DNA from: Carallia brachiata
Taxonomy: Eukaryota; Streptophyta; Magnoliopsida; Malpighiales; Rhizophoraceae
Assembly (NCBI GenBank): GCA_021464245.1
Contig: JADCRB010000071.1
Location: forward strand, 3,162,001-3,226,000
Reading direction: 5' to 3'
Length of the DNA: 64,000 nucleotides
Of the stretch, positions 25,330-37,005 are shown piece after piece (within the stretch, counting starts at the first letter, position 1; the number at the start of each line of letters is the position of its first letter). The position numbers and the translations under genes are program-made. Under the pieces are notes generated by a model that searched no databases, was not told the DNA's origin, and saw nothing but the letters and a program-made list of their open reading frames with translations.

Positions 25330-28300
25330 ATAGTCTATCCTCAATTACCACTTATCAAAATATCTAAATATGTTAGATATTACAATATTTATTATTTTGA
25401 TAGCTTATTAATTGTCACAATATTTACTTGTGATTAATTCTTTTCTTTGTCCAGCCTCACTACATGGTTGTCCTTAAATAGCTGTTTTGTGCTTGTTGTA
25501 TATGACACAACAAACAAAATATATGACACAGCGGTGAGATATTATACGATATATCAGGAAATTATATAATACGTGCAATTAGTCATTAACAAAAAAATTT
25601 GTATAATGGCGGGTTACATATGTCATATATTTTATATTGACATATCGTATAGTTTCCCTCTTTATGTCGTATATTTTTCTTCTTGTATTATATATTACAG
25701 TCACAGAACAGCCGCTTAAAGGGCATCCAAAAAGTTTTTCCCATTATGATATTTAAACATTTATATGATTACAATATTTATTATTTTGGCATCTTATTAA
25801 TTACCACAAATTTATTTCCCATGAATTCTTTTCTTTTTTAGGACCATTATATGGTTGTCCTTAAAATGGCTGTTTTGTCCCTATTACATATGACAAAAAA
25901 AATATATACAACATAGGGAAGATATTATATGACATATAAAAAAATATACGACATAGGGAAGACATTATACTAAAATAAGTAAAATTAAAAATTCTTTTCA
26001 AAATTTATTATATGATTAGAAGTCTCGAGTTCAGTTTTATTAATTTATTAAAAAAATTTGTGCAGCAGTAGTCAGACTGTGGCATTAAGCGTTGATAAAG
26101 AAAATTCAATTTTTTTTTCTTTTTATTTTTTTGGGATTTTTAATTAAATAAGGACTGGGAGACCAAAATACTAAGTACTAACTAACAAAGCAACAAAGCA
26201 ACAAACTGAGTTGATTAAAAAAAATTTTAATTTGGCTCATATTTTTTAATAAGTATAATTAAGTTATAATTTTATACTATATAACAAGTAGAATCTGTTT
26301 AAAATTAAAAAATACAAAAATAAATTTGTGCTTGTAATATAAGGAGTGAATTTTACTAAAAAAATAAAATAAAATTAACAAACAAAAAAAAAAAACAAAC
26401 AAATGAGAAGGAACAAAATGAAGAAGAAGGTATTTTTTTTTTAAAGCTTGAGAGACAAGCAACATGTTGTATATTATATCACACGTGTAACAAGCAACAT
26501 TCTAAAAAATTTTATAATGGCAGGTTACACGCGTCATATATTTTACTTTGACATGTCTTATAGTTTCCTCATGTCCTATATAATGTTACTTGTGTCATAT
26601 ATTACAACTACAAAACAGCCACTTACAAGACAGCCAAAAATTTTTTCTCATTAAATATTTACTTCCATCATGCTTTCAGCTACTACTTATCAAAATATTT
26701 ACTTCCATCTTATGCGATTACAATATTTATTATTTTTGCATCTTATTAATTGTCAAAAAATTCACTTCAAATTAATTCTTTTCTTTCTTCAGTACCACTA
26801 CATGGCTGTTCTTAAATGGTTGTTTCATGCCTGTCACATATGACACAACAAAAATAACGACACAGCGGAGGAAATTATACAACATATGAAATAAATTTAT
26901 ACAACACCGGCAACTAGCCATTAACAAAAAAATTTTGTAATGGATGGTTACATATGTCATATATTTTACTTTGATACGTCGTACAAGTTTTTTACCATGT
27001 CATATATTTTTCCTGTTATGTTATATCTGACAGCTACAAAATAGCCACTTAAAAGACAACCAAAAAGTTTTTCCCATTAAATATTTACTTCCATCATGCT
27101 TTCAATTACTACTTATCAAAATATCTAAACGTTTATGCGATTACAATATTTATTATTTTGGTATCTTATTAATTGTCACAAAATATACTTTAGATTAATT
27201 CTTTTCTTTCTGCACCACCACTACATGGCTGTCCTTGAAATGGCTATTTCGTGTGTGTCACATACGACACAACAAGTAAAATATACGACATAACAAGGAA
27301 ATTATATGACATATTAAATGACATTACATGACACATGTAATCAGCCATTAAGAAAACATTTTTCTAATGGCTGGTTAAATGTGTCATACATTTTACTTTG
27401 ACACGTTGTATAATTTATTCTGTCATGTCATGTATTTTCCCAGTTATGCCATATATGACAGCCACCAAACGGCCATTTCAAATACTTATTTCTATTATAC
27501 TTTCAGCTACTACTTATCAAAATATCTAAACATTTATATAATTACAATATTTATTATTTTGGTATCCTATTAATTGTCACGAAATTTACTTTAGATTAAT
27601 TCTTTTCTTTCTGTAGCAGCACTATATGGTTGTCCTTTAAATAACTGTTTCGTGCTTGTCACATATGACACAACAAACAAAATATACGACACAGCAATGG
27701 AAATTATATGACACATGTAAGCAGCCATTAATAAAAAAGTTTTATGGTGGCTGGTTAAATGTAACATATATTTTACTTTGACATATCATATAGTTTCTTC
27801 CTTCATGTCATATATTTTGTCTTTTGTGTCATATATGACAACCACTGAATGGTCACTTCAAGAGCCAAACAGTTTTCTTAATTAAATATTTACTTACTTC
27901 TATCATGCTTTCAGCTATTACTTATCACAACATTTAAACATTTATACTATTAAAATATTTATTATTTTTGTATCTTATTAAGGAAAAAATTTTTTGTTGT
28001 ACCTTAAGTGGTTGTGTTGGTGACTGTTTCATATAATATAACAAGTAAAATATATGACACTAAAAAAATTATATGACATATCAAAAGAAACTATATGACA
28101 CATGTATCTTGTCGTTAATTTTTTTTTTAATGACACGTGTAACAATTCGTATAATTTTTTTAACGTGTCATATATTTTACTTATTATGTCATATATACAG
28201 CCACAAAACAGCACTTAATGGCAGTTATGTAGTGATGCTCATCTTATTAATTGTCACAAAATTTATTTCAGATTATTTCTTTTCTTTCTTCAGCACCACT

Positions 28301-28690
28301 ACATGACTGTTCTTTAAATGACTGTTTCGTACCTGTCACATATGACATAACGAACAGAATATACAACACTGCAAAGGAAATTATACAACACGTGTGACCA
28401 GCCATTAACAAAATATTTTTATAATAGCTAGTTTAATGTGACGTATCTTTTACCTAGACATGTCGAATAGTTTTTTTCGTCATGTCATATATTTTTCCTG
28501 TTGTGTCATATATGACAGCCACCAAACGGCCACTTCAAAGATAGTTAAAATGTTTTTCTCATTAAATATTTACTTTCATCATACTTTCAGCTACTACTTA
28601 TCAAAATATCTAAACATTTATGCGACTACAATATTTATTATTTTGGTATCTTATTAATTGTCACAAAATTTACTTCAGATTAATTCTATT
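25330..28690. repeat. Tandem array of ~400-bp palindromic units
   Basis: The anchor CTACATGGCTGTCCTTAAAT (with variants) recurs at about 25461, 25848, 26799, 27221, 27623, 28008 (degenerate) and 28300, spacing 380-425 apart from one gap that holds extra DNA (about 25990-26450). Within a unit, the left arm ATGGCTGTCC...TCACATATGACAC is mirrored by a right arm GTCATATATGACAGCC...GACAGCC. The centre is a tight hairpin, for example GCCATTAACA...TGTAATGG near 26915-26945. Arms are roughly 130-150 bases. Spacers between palindromes are also conserved (TCTTATTAATTGTCACAAAA). No coding signal. Confidence 0.8.
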
Positions 28691-28720
28691 AATAGTTTTT
28701 AACCAAACAATATCAAAACT

Positions 28721-28800
28721 TCGCAAGTTAGCTCAGCCGGTAGGGCACTTTACCCTCTTCCTCTAGCCCTGAGTTCAGAACGCAACATGTACTTTTCTGT
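28721..28800 (+). other. tRNA-like / SINE head fragment
   Basis: GTTAGCTCAGCCGGTAGGGC matches a Pol III A box and tRNA 5' half. About 35 bases on, GAGTTCAGAACGC resembles a degraded B box, then a T-run follows. There is no proper acceptor stem, so I call it a SINE-like or tRNA-derived scrap and not a tRNA gene. Confidence 0.45.
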
Positions 28801-29881
28801 TTTTTTTTTTTGGGACAATTGCTTCTTTTCTTTTTCTTTGTGTAAAACTTCTTTCCTTTTTTTTTTTTTTGTGTGTGTCAAAGTTTACAATTTAATTATT
28901 TAAAATTATATTTTATTAAATGTGAAAAAGCTCATACACTTAATTATCCTTTTAATTTCATTTTAGTTACTTTTAATAGTATTTGAATAAATTTTTCTTA
29001 TTTTTATAGAGTCTTTTGAGTAATATTTAATCTTTTAATGAAACAAATTATTACCAATGAACATTAAATAAGAAAAAAATATCTATAAACATATGGTGTA
29101 TCTAACCATATATTTATTTATAAAATTCACATTAATTTTATCAGTTACAATAGTTATACAAAAAAATTATTATTTCTACAATCACTAAGAGTGTATTGTG
29201 TAATCAAATAAGAGATAAATAACTAAATGATTAAATTATTTCTTATATAAAAAATACATTTAATTAAATCTCAAAAACAAAAAAAATAGTTTTAAAGCAT
29301 TAAAATTTATGAGATATAGTTATAATATTTATTATGCAAAATAATTAATAATATTTTTTTTATTTTTGATCGCATAAATTTTTATTTTTATTATCAATAT
29401 ACATATAGATCTCTCATCCCTAAAATTTTTTTCTAACTTCGTCCCTATTCATATCGTATACATAAAATTTACGATATATAATTATAATATTTACTATACA
29501 AAGTAATTAATAATATTTTTTTATTTTTCATCACATAAATTTTTTTTTTTATAAGTATACATATAGAATTCTCCTCCCTAAAATTTTTTTCTAGCTTCGT
29601 CTCTGTTCATATAGTATACATCGTAATAGTGTCTTCTACGAAAAAATAAAATCAACTTGCAACATTGAAATTTTGTTTCCCGCCCGCCCTCATAATTTAA
29701 GTCATCGTCAACCACACCAAAAACTTTTCCTTCTCTTATTTTACTCATATGCCCTTGTTCGTTTACCTTTTCTATCCTTCGTATTAAATAAATCAATAAT
29801 AAAATTTTCAATTCTGTGATTGGCTGCACGCTTGTGTGCCAACCATGTTGCTACCATTGTGTAAGCTACTAAGGATTTCCC
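28801..29881. other. AT-rich right part of the 8.77-kb block
   Basis: Contains a loosely repeated pair of segments (about 29335-29460 and 29475-29620, sharing TAATAATATTTTTTTTATTTT and CTTCGTC.CT.TTCATAT features). No gene recognised. Confidence 0.45.
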
Positions 29882-30010
29882 TATGGGAAAATTTTGGTGA
29901 TAGCCCAGCGAGGGTTCTTTTAGTGATTATGTGTTGATCAGTTGATGTGACGTAATTTAATGATATAATTTATTAAAAAATTTATTAAATTTTAAAAAAA
30001 TATTATATAA

Positions 30011-30199
30011 AAAAATTATATTTAAAAAAAATACTTGAATTACTGTTTGAATATAAATAGACAAATTTAATGTACAACCGATTGAATTATACGTATAACT
30101 AATTATAAGAATAAAATTATTTTTTATATTTAGTTAATTTGATTCATTGTATTCAAATAGTAATTCAGATATATTTTTTTTGAAAACGTACCAGTGCTT
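30011..30199. mobile_element. Small inverted-repeat MITE in copy B tail
   Basis: 189 bases absent from copy A and bounded by TTATATAA on both sides (30003-30010, 30200-30207). TTGAATTACTGTTTGAATA near 30034 is inverted as TATTCAAATAGTAATTCAGA near 30150-30169. An 8-bp duplication would suit a hAT-type element, but the motif is AT-rich and the inverted repeats do not reach the ends exactly. Confidence 0.5.
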
Positions 30200-31148
30200 T
30201 TATATAAGTTATTATATAAACTGAATATTTTACAGGCCTCCTATTATGTAACCTATATTAAAATTTATATTTGGTCAAAAAAATATATTAAAATTTATAT
30301 AAATTTTATATTTTTAATATGATTAATGGAGACACCCTATGCTTTCCTTTTATAGTATTTCAACCTCTGAAAAAAATGAATATGCCCTGAGGCAACGGGA
30401 AAGCACACGCGCCACATGACGCGGTCGTGCCCAAGAGCGAAAACCAAATCTCACCGCCTAAATTTCAGTTCACGTGGCTGCCTGGCTGTTTATGTTCGGT
30501 TTGGTCTTTTTCTTCCGCCATATCTAAGCCCCACATTATTATTGGAAAGAGGAAAATCTTGTGGCCGGCAGTGGGGAAAAAAATATATTGGAAAAATTTA
30601 GCCAAACGTTTAATTTCTTTGTTCCACACAGACCATTATTACTTGTTGCTAGATTGCTAGATTCCTGAAATCTGAAGCAATAATTGAGGCGTGTGGAGCA
30701 AAGGACGATAAAATACTTTTCTTGCATTGAATGCCCAACTAGATTTTTTTTTTTTTCAAGTCTTCCAATGTCCTCTCCATTGTTTTCATACCATTTGAGT
30801 TTGTTTTCGAAAGTTTCAACAAGATTTTAAAATTTTAACCGGTTATTAAATTAAAATTTTTAAAAATTTTAAAATTTAATTAATTTAATAAATTTAACTG
30901 CAGTTAAATTGACATTTAATATTAAAATATGTAAAAATTAATTATCTATATGTATTATATGTAAAGTATTAATATGTAAAATACAAATTATATAAATTTT
31001 TATATATGTATATATTAGAATAATAATAGATTTAATGTTTATTATTTATGATTTGTTTTAAAGTAAGATTTACAAATTAATATGTTCATTATATATATAT
31101 AAGTAAATCAAACAAAAAGATAATTTTCAAAAAAATTTTGATACATGA

Positions 31149-31150
<2 letters not shown>

Positions 31151-31179
<29 letters not shown>
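31151..31179. repeat. (AT)n microsatellite
   Basis: AT dinucleotide run inside the AT-rich expansion of copy B. Confidence 0.9.
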
Positions 31180-31183
<4 letters not shown>

Positions 31184-31419
31184 ATTAACTTTTATATCTT
31201 TTAAAGATATTATAATTATCATATGTACCAAAATATTAGATAGTTTCAACAAAATATATGTTGAAAATATTAATTTGCTTTATTTTTAAATAACTATTCA
31301 TGTCCTTACGAAACGTGTGGAACTGGATTACTTTTGATTAATGCAAAGAGTTTTGAAATTAGTAAACAATTAATGCAAAATTTATTCCTATTTTAGTTCC
31401 AACATATCCCTTAAATCAA

Positions 31420-33069
31420 TGCATTTTCCACACCGGTTGGTTTCCAAAGCAGCAAAGTTGCAATTTATACTTCGATTTTATAGGCAATGTGGCACATTTT
31501 AAAGGCACCACGTGGCCTCGCCCATGGATCCACCCAACCATGGATCCACCGAAAAAAACTGATATGGTTCACTGATTTTCAATTGAACCGACCTGTTTTT
31601 CAATTTTTTTGTCAATCTTTTAACATTCCAGCTTTTTAGTTAATCAGATTGGACTATTAATCAATTTCTAATTTTTTCATTAAACCAATCAGTCAGTTCA
31701 ATTCTTAAAACATGCGTTCCAAATGTTGTAACCCGAAATGTTTAAATATTAATTATTGCTTTAAAAGCTTTGTCAAATGTTTTCAGCAATTTTGGTTGCA
31801 CCGGGACAATTTCTAGAGCACATAAATGTGATAAAAGATAGATCAAAGGATTCTCATTCGAATGACAACCATGTTAAGTGCAATTTGAAGGAAAAAAAAT
31901 TGAGAGAAACTTTGAACAACACACGACAACATAATATGTTTAATGATTTAATGAATATATTGAAAATTTGAAAATAAAAATGCTAAATAAGTTACAAATA
32001 TCCTGAACAATTGTTACATATTCTAATTTCATAGGAAACATAAGTCTTTGCACGTGTATACATGAGAAGTTCATTTGTAGTGAATATACCTAGTACTTCC
32101 CTTTATGTAATCTAATAAAATATAGAGACTCTAGACTAGTCTAATTGTTTTATTCAATCTTCGAACAAATAAGAGTCAATTCATATAATTTAGTTGGGTG
32201 TCAAGTATTTTCTTTTGTAAATAAAGGGGCATGTTAAACAAAAGAAATTATGTAGATACAATAGTAAAAAAAATGCTTTAAAACTATATGAAAAAGAGTT
32301 TTTATATAGGCACATTTTTGTTAAATACAAAATTAAAAATTTATAATTATAAAAAATTATATCTTCAAAACTCAAACGTTTGATAAAATTATTGAAAGAT
32401 TTTCCTTTAAACACCAAGTGAAAAGTTCTAACCCTTCCACTTTACCTCATTCTCCTCCCCCAAGTGCTGGCTTTATCTAACCATTAAGCCAGTCACAGCA
32501 AATATATATATATATACTATTATAAATTTTATTAATGTAATAAGATGCGTTCGCCTGTGTTCACCTTACGATCTAATTGGCAGCAAACAAGGAACGTGTC
32601 GCCCATTCGCGCCCCATCGTACGAAATTTTCGGTGAATTCGGCGTCAGCTCAGCATTTCTCGCCTCCCCAATTTCAAATGGGCCCACGTCGGCACAGACA
32701 AGTGACAATTACTGGTCCAGGCAATATTAAAATCGGCAACCTAAAAAAAAGGAAATAAAAAACAATGTCCCAAAAGGCAGCAAATCAATTATGTGGCCAA
32801 GAACTCTCCACGTGTCCCACTCTCACTCGTCAGCATTCAGATTTCCCTTCCTCTGACTAGATTAGATAGAAATCAATAGCTGCGCCCTGAACAGCCCAAC
32901 TCAACAAGCACTCGCCCCCACCACCACACCCCATAATTTCAACTCTCTCTGTCCCTCTCTCTTTCTCCGAAGATTTCTGCTCTGTTTGCTTGGAGGCTTT
33001 AAGAAAAGAAAAAGAAGAAGAAGAAGAAGAAGAAAGTGTTTTCTTGGTGGTTTACTAGTTTTTGGCAAA
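31420..33069 (+). other. Intergenic and COL5 upstream / 5' leader
   Basis: Left half is AT-rich and unremarkable. There is a short direct repeat of CATGGATCCACC near 31523 and 31540. From about 32540 base composition rises and ACGT-core elements appear (CCACGTG near 32810). The leader is pyrimidine-rich (CTCTCTCTGTCCCTCTCTC near 32945) and ends in an (AAG)n run at 33010-33033 just before the expected COL5 start. Confidence 0.5.
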
Positions 33070-34318
33070 ATGGTATAGAGGCAGCAGAGAGCTTAAAGAC
33101 CTTGATCGGCGGCGGATGGACAAGTGTCGCAGCGAAACGCTGCGATTCGTGCAAAACGGCAGCGGCTGCTGTGTTTTGCAGGGTGGACTCCGCTTTTCTG
33201 TGTCTGAACTGCGACTCCAACATTCACGGAGTCAACGGTCTGATTTCCAGACACGCGCGCGTGTTGATGTGCGAAGTGTGCGAGCAAGCGCCCGCAGCCG
33301 TTACCTGCAGGGCAGACGCTGCGGCACTCTGCGTCACGTGCGACGCCGATATCCACTCTGCCAACCCTCTTGCCAGTCGCCACGAACGAGTCCCGGTGGA
33401 GCCGTTCTATGACTCGGCGGAGTCGATCGTGAAATCGTCTCCCTTCAGCTTTCTGACGCCAAGCGGCGAAAGCAATGGAGTGTCGTCCGGGTACGGCCAT
33501 CCGGAGGGAGCGTTGGAAGCAGGCGTCGTTTCGTGGCTGTTGCCGAACCCAAACGATCATCTCAATTCAAAACTCAGCCTGGAAAATCCCCCTGACTCGA
33601 AGTCCGGCGATCTGTTCTTTACCGACGTGGACTCCTTTCTTGAATTCGACTACCAGAATTCAATAAACGACGGCAGGTTTCATCATCAGCAGAATAACAG
33701 TGTAGGCACCGATAGCGTGGTGCCAGTACAGGCCAAGGCCGTAGATACCATCAATCCTGTGATCAGCAACGGCGAGTAATTGCTTCGACATAGATTTCTG
33801 CCGATCAAAGCTCTCTTCTTTCAATTACCCTACTCGATCAATCAGCCAAAGCGTAAGCAAACATGCTTAGTAAAACCCTGAATTGTGATTTTTTTGACTA
33901 AATTTTTGATGGGTTGTGTTGCTTTTTTTTGCAGGTGTCGTCGTCTTCGCTTGATGTTGGGGTGGTTCCAGAGGGGAGCGCTGTGTCCGACATGTCGTAC
34001 TCATTTGGCCGAAACATGAGCGATGGTGGCGATCCCAGCGCCACCATGTCGGCAGGTAGTGCGAAGAACCAAGCAGCAGCTCAGTTATGCGGAATTGATC
34101 GCGAAGCTCGGATTTTGAGGTACAGGGAGAGAAGAAAGAACCGCAAATTCGAGAAAACCATACGCTACGCTTCGCGTAAAGCCTATGCCGAGACCCGACC
34201 CAGAATCAAAGGCCGGTTCGCCAAGCGGGCCGAAATCGACTCCGATATTGACGGTCTATACAATTCATCTGTTCCTTTCATGTCCGAGATCCAATACGGC
34301 GTCGTTCCCTCGTTTTAA
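33070..34318 (+). CDS. COL5: CONSTANS-LIKE 5-type B-box/CCT protein, reading frame broken twice
   Basis: A B-box zinc-finger transcriptional regulator of the group I COL family. Exon 1 runs to 33852 (donor GTAAGC), exon 2 is 33935-34318. Exon 1 encodes two tandem B-boxes ([16 protein letters not shown] and [16 protein letters not shown]), a divergent middle region with VVPVQAK, and in another frame [16 protein letters not shown]. Exon 2 encodes the 43-residue CCT domain ([19 protein letters not shown] onward) and ends YGVVPSF. Breaks: the expected start ATG GGT ATA GAG reads ATG GTA TAG, one G short (33070-33078), and the B-box frame has no other upstream ATG before a stop at 33000. A one-base excess near 33774 causes TAA at 33777-33779. 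The rest is clean and the splice phase is correct, so sequence error, allele or early pseudogene all remain possible. Confidence 0.88.
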
Positions 34319-34449
34319 CAAATGGATCCGGTTGTGTAGACCGGGAATAATGAATTTATTACCATCCTGATCCTCCTTTTGCTTTTTTCGGTGTCATTTT
34401 GGGTGCACTGTTGTATAATTATTTGCCTTGGCAAAATGTTAGATATCTG

Positions 34450-34455
34450 AATAAA
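34450..34455 (+). terminator. COL5 polyadenylation signal
   Basis: AATAAA about 130 bases after the COL5 stop codon, followed by a GT-rich stretch (GGTGGTGTTAGTG). Confidence 0.55.
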
Positions 34456-34469
34456 GAATTGCAAGGTGG

Positions 34470-36736
34470 TGTTAGTGCTAGTTACTTTTTGGAAAATTAT
34501 TGTTAGTGGTGTATTTGATCAGCGGAGGGGTGGCCAATTATGTGCCAATCTTCTCAAAAGCCCACTTGCTTTTTCTTCTCTGGGCTTCTGTAACTCCTGT
34601 TTTCTTCTGTTAGTGGAAGTTTTTATATGCTTTTATCCTTCGATGCGTTTATTACTTAATTAATCTCGCTCTGTTTTCCCTGTAATCTCCAACCTAATCC
34701 AAATGATCGCATATCTTTTTCTCAATTTCTATTGGCATCGCATATCTTTTTCTCAATTTCTATTGGCTCTCCTGTTACTCAGCTTTTTATATTTGTAAGT
34801 GTGAACTTTTCTTAAACCAAGAAAATGAGAGAATTTAATGATAATTAAAGTAGTTAGAGATGATAACTTTTAACTACAGAATTAAAGTTTAAACTCAAAT
34901 CTTTCAGTCATCGTTTCCTTTTGAATTATGATAGCTAGAGGCAAAAATGCATTGATGCGGAGGGAAATGGAGTTATTTTTTTTTGCACATTTTTTATACA
35001 TTTGTTATATATCAATTTTAACAGTATTGTATATTATAATTAAAAAATTATAAAAATTTATAAAATTTACAATTAAATTTAATAAATAACAGACATATAA
35101 ATAATATAAATAATAATTAACTGATTGAAATTTATGTCTCCATCCATCCTGTCTAACTATCATTTTCGTTCTCTTATATAGAGGTTTTATTATCTCTTTT
35201 AAAAAAAAAGAAAAATAATAAGAGTTACATTCTATAGTTTTTTCAAGAAAAAATGTGTTAATAATATTTTACAGTGAATTATACCTCTAAATAAAAAATT
35301 ATGAAAAAATGAATTTTTCATACCCAACAAAAATTACCAATCTCTTTTCCCACAATTATACCAGACTATATTAGAGGACGATGCCAGATGGCTTCATTTT
35401 CGTTAGTAATAGGTAAGTGGAAGGTGTTAGGTTTTCTTAATGCTTCACTATTAATAATTATTTATAAAAGATGAAGCAATCTAATTTTTCCAACGTAATA
35501 TCTTTTTCAATAGTTTAGGCACGTCACACATGTAATGGTCAAGTCACGGATTACGGCATGCCCAAAAACAAAAAAGTTTTTCAAATTGTTCTCGAAGGTT
35601 CGCAAACTAATTTGTAGTAGTAGTGAGTGAGACGGGCTTTTCTTGGAAAACGAAGAGCGCCATTCGCCGGCCTTTGACCATTTGTTAAGTACAAGAACAA
35701 AACAAAACATTTATTAGGACAAAGAAAACCTTGCTCGAAAAAACAAAGGACCGACAAAAAAAAAAAAAACAAAACATTCTTGTTACAGGGAGAAATATTT
35801 TGTGCTATTGGCAACTTTAGGTATCAAAACTTGAGTAGTGTGTAATAAGAGTCGTGTTAATGAAATTTCAGTATACATGAAATATTCGGACCGCTGATTT
35901 TGTAAGTTTGTATAGACTCACATGTAAGACCTACAAAATCAACGCTTCTAATAAATTTGAGCGTACCTTGGATAAGAAAACATTTTTTAATAATAAATTA
36001 GATGAATGGGTGACCCAAAAATTTTATCAAGTTTCAAATTGTTTTCTGGTAAAAAAAAAAAAGTTTCAAAATGTTTGACTATGTTTTAAACAAATAACGT
36101 AATAATATCTATATTTGAAATCAGAATACGAATTTTATAAAAATCGTATAGTCTTAATTTAAAAAAATGGTTGGTCTTGTGTTTTTCTTTTAAAAGACCT
36201 ATAAAATGACGAGGTATATGAAGTTCTCAAAATTTTGTTTTAAAATTATACACTAGATTAACTAAATTGAATTACCTCGCGAAAACACCACTCTTTGTTC
36301 ATACATATATCTAAATACTGCAATTGCTTGCATTAGAAATTTAGAGTACAAACCATCGGGCCATCTTTGTGCGGTTATTGTACGTTTGGGTTTTCAAGCT
36401 CCCATGCTTGTAGGACCCAAGTTAGAAAATTATACTGCTAGATAGCGGGCCTCTAGCTCAGTCCATGAATACAGTCAGAGGTCGCCGATGCTGGCTGGGC
36501 CAACAGTTGATTTTTTATTTTGTCTATTATAAAGCTCGTTGATATAAAATGTACATATTTTCCTAACTTTCGACAAATTCTTTATTTTTTTTTTTTAAAT
36601 TAGAATTTGAGACCTTCAAGTTAGAAATCTAAAAGTTCTTAACCCCTAAAATGCTTCCCAACTTACCAATTGGAAAGACTGCAATTCACATATGCCCATA
36701 TTAATTAATTACACAGTAAGTTGTGATTTAAAACTA
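34470..36736. other. Intergenic, nothing recognised
   Basis: AT-rich single-copy-looking DNA. A 30-base direct repeat (ATCGCATATCTTTTTCTCAA type) occurs near 34707 and 34738. No gene supported. Confidence 0.5.
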
Positions 36737-36739
36737 ATA

Positions 36740-37002
36740 GTGTGTTTGGATTAAAAGAATGTATAAAAAAGAAAGTTGTGAAAAAATAAACTTATTTGGA
36801 TAAATGAAGAAAGTTGTGAGAAAAAAGTAGTAAGAAAACAAAATAAATAGTAATTTATAAGAGAAGAAATTGACAAAAAAATAAATTGTTTGGACAAAAA
36901 AAAAAGTTGTGAGAAAGAAAAAACTTATGAGAAAAAAATAGAGCAAGGATTATGTTTTTTTTTTTTTCTTTCCCTCCCTTTCTCTTAAAATCCAAACAAG
37001 CC
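36740..37002. mobile_element. MITE (TIR about 17 bp)
   Basis: The left end GTGTGTTTGGATTAAAAGA is inverted at the right end as TCTTAAAATCCAAACAAGCC. ATA flanks both sides. The interior is purine-rich (AAAGTTGTGAGAAAAAA repeats), like the GA-rich elements near 8-11 kb but shorter. Confidence 0.6.
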
Positions 37003-37005
37003 ATA

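Larger units (their letters stand above)
21109..29881. mobile_element. 8.77-kb block inserted in copy B (9-bp flanking repeat)
   Basis: TATGGGAAA occurs immediately before (21100-21108) and after (29882-29890) the block. Copy A has a single TATAGGAAA (15688-15696) at the matching junction, with no block. A 9-bp target duplication is typical of Mutator-like elements. The termini share only weak inversion (GTAGCT at the same offset from each end, about 15 of 25 bases alike), and no transposase is visible. Contents: VPS2-like pseudogene, unknown AT-rich DNA, a palindromic tandem array, and a tRNA-like scrap. The alternative is loss of the block from copy A by recombination between the 9-bp repeats. 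Confidence 0.6.
17693..31419. repeat. Tandem segmental duplication, copy B (interrupted)
   Basis: Head (17693-21108) and tail (29882-31419) match copy A in the same order. Between them sits an 8.77-kb block absent from copy A. The tail ends near 31419, where both copies read TTAAATCAA and similarity stops. Copy B also has its own smaller insertions and an AT-rich expansion (about 30830-31230, including a TA run). Confidence 0.85.

Noticed and set aside
25330..28690. CRISPR-like array
   Set aside because: Units are ~400 bp, palindromic and diverged, in a plant nuclear context; repeats and spacers of a CRISPR are far shorter.
28721..28800. Possible tRNA gene
   Set aside because: The A box is good but the B box is degenerate and no acceptor or anticodon stem closes; better read as a tRNA-derived fragment.
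33093..33560. 155-codon minus-strand frame under COL5
   Set aside because: Antisense shadow of the B-box exon, whose high GC content suppresses stops.
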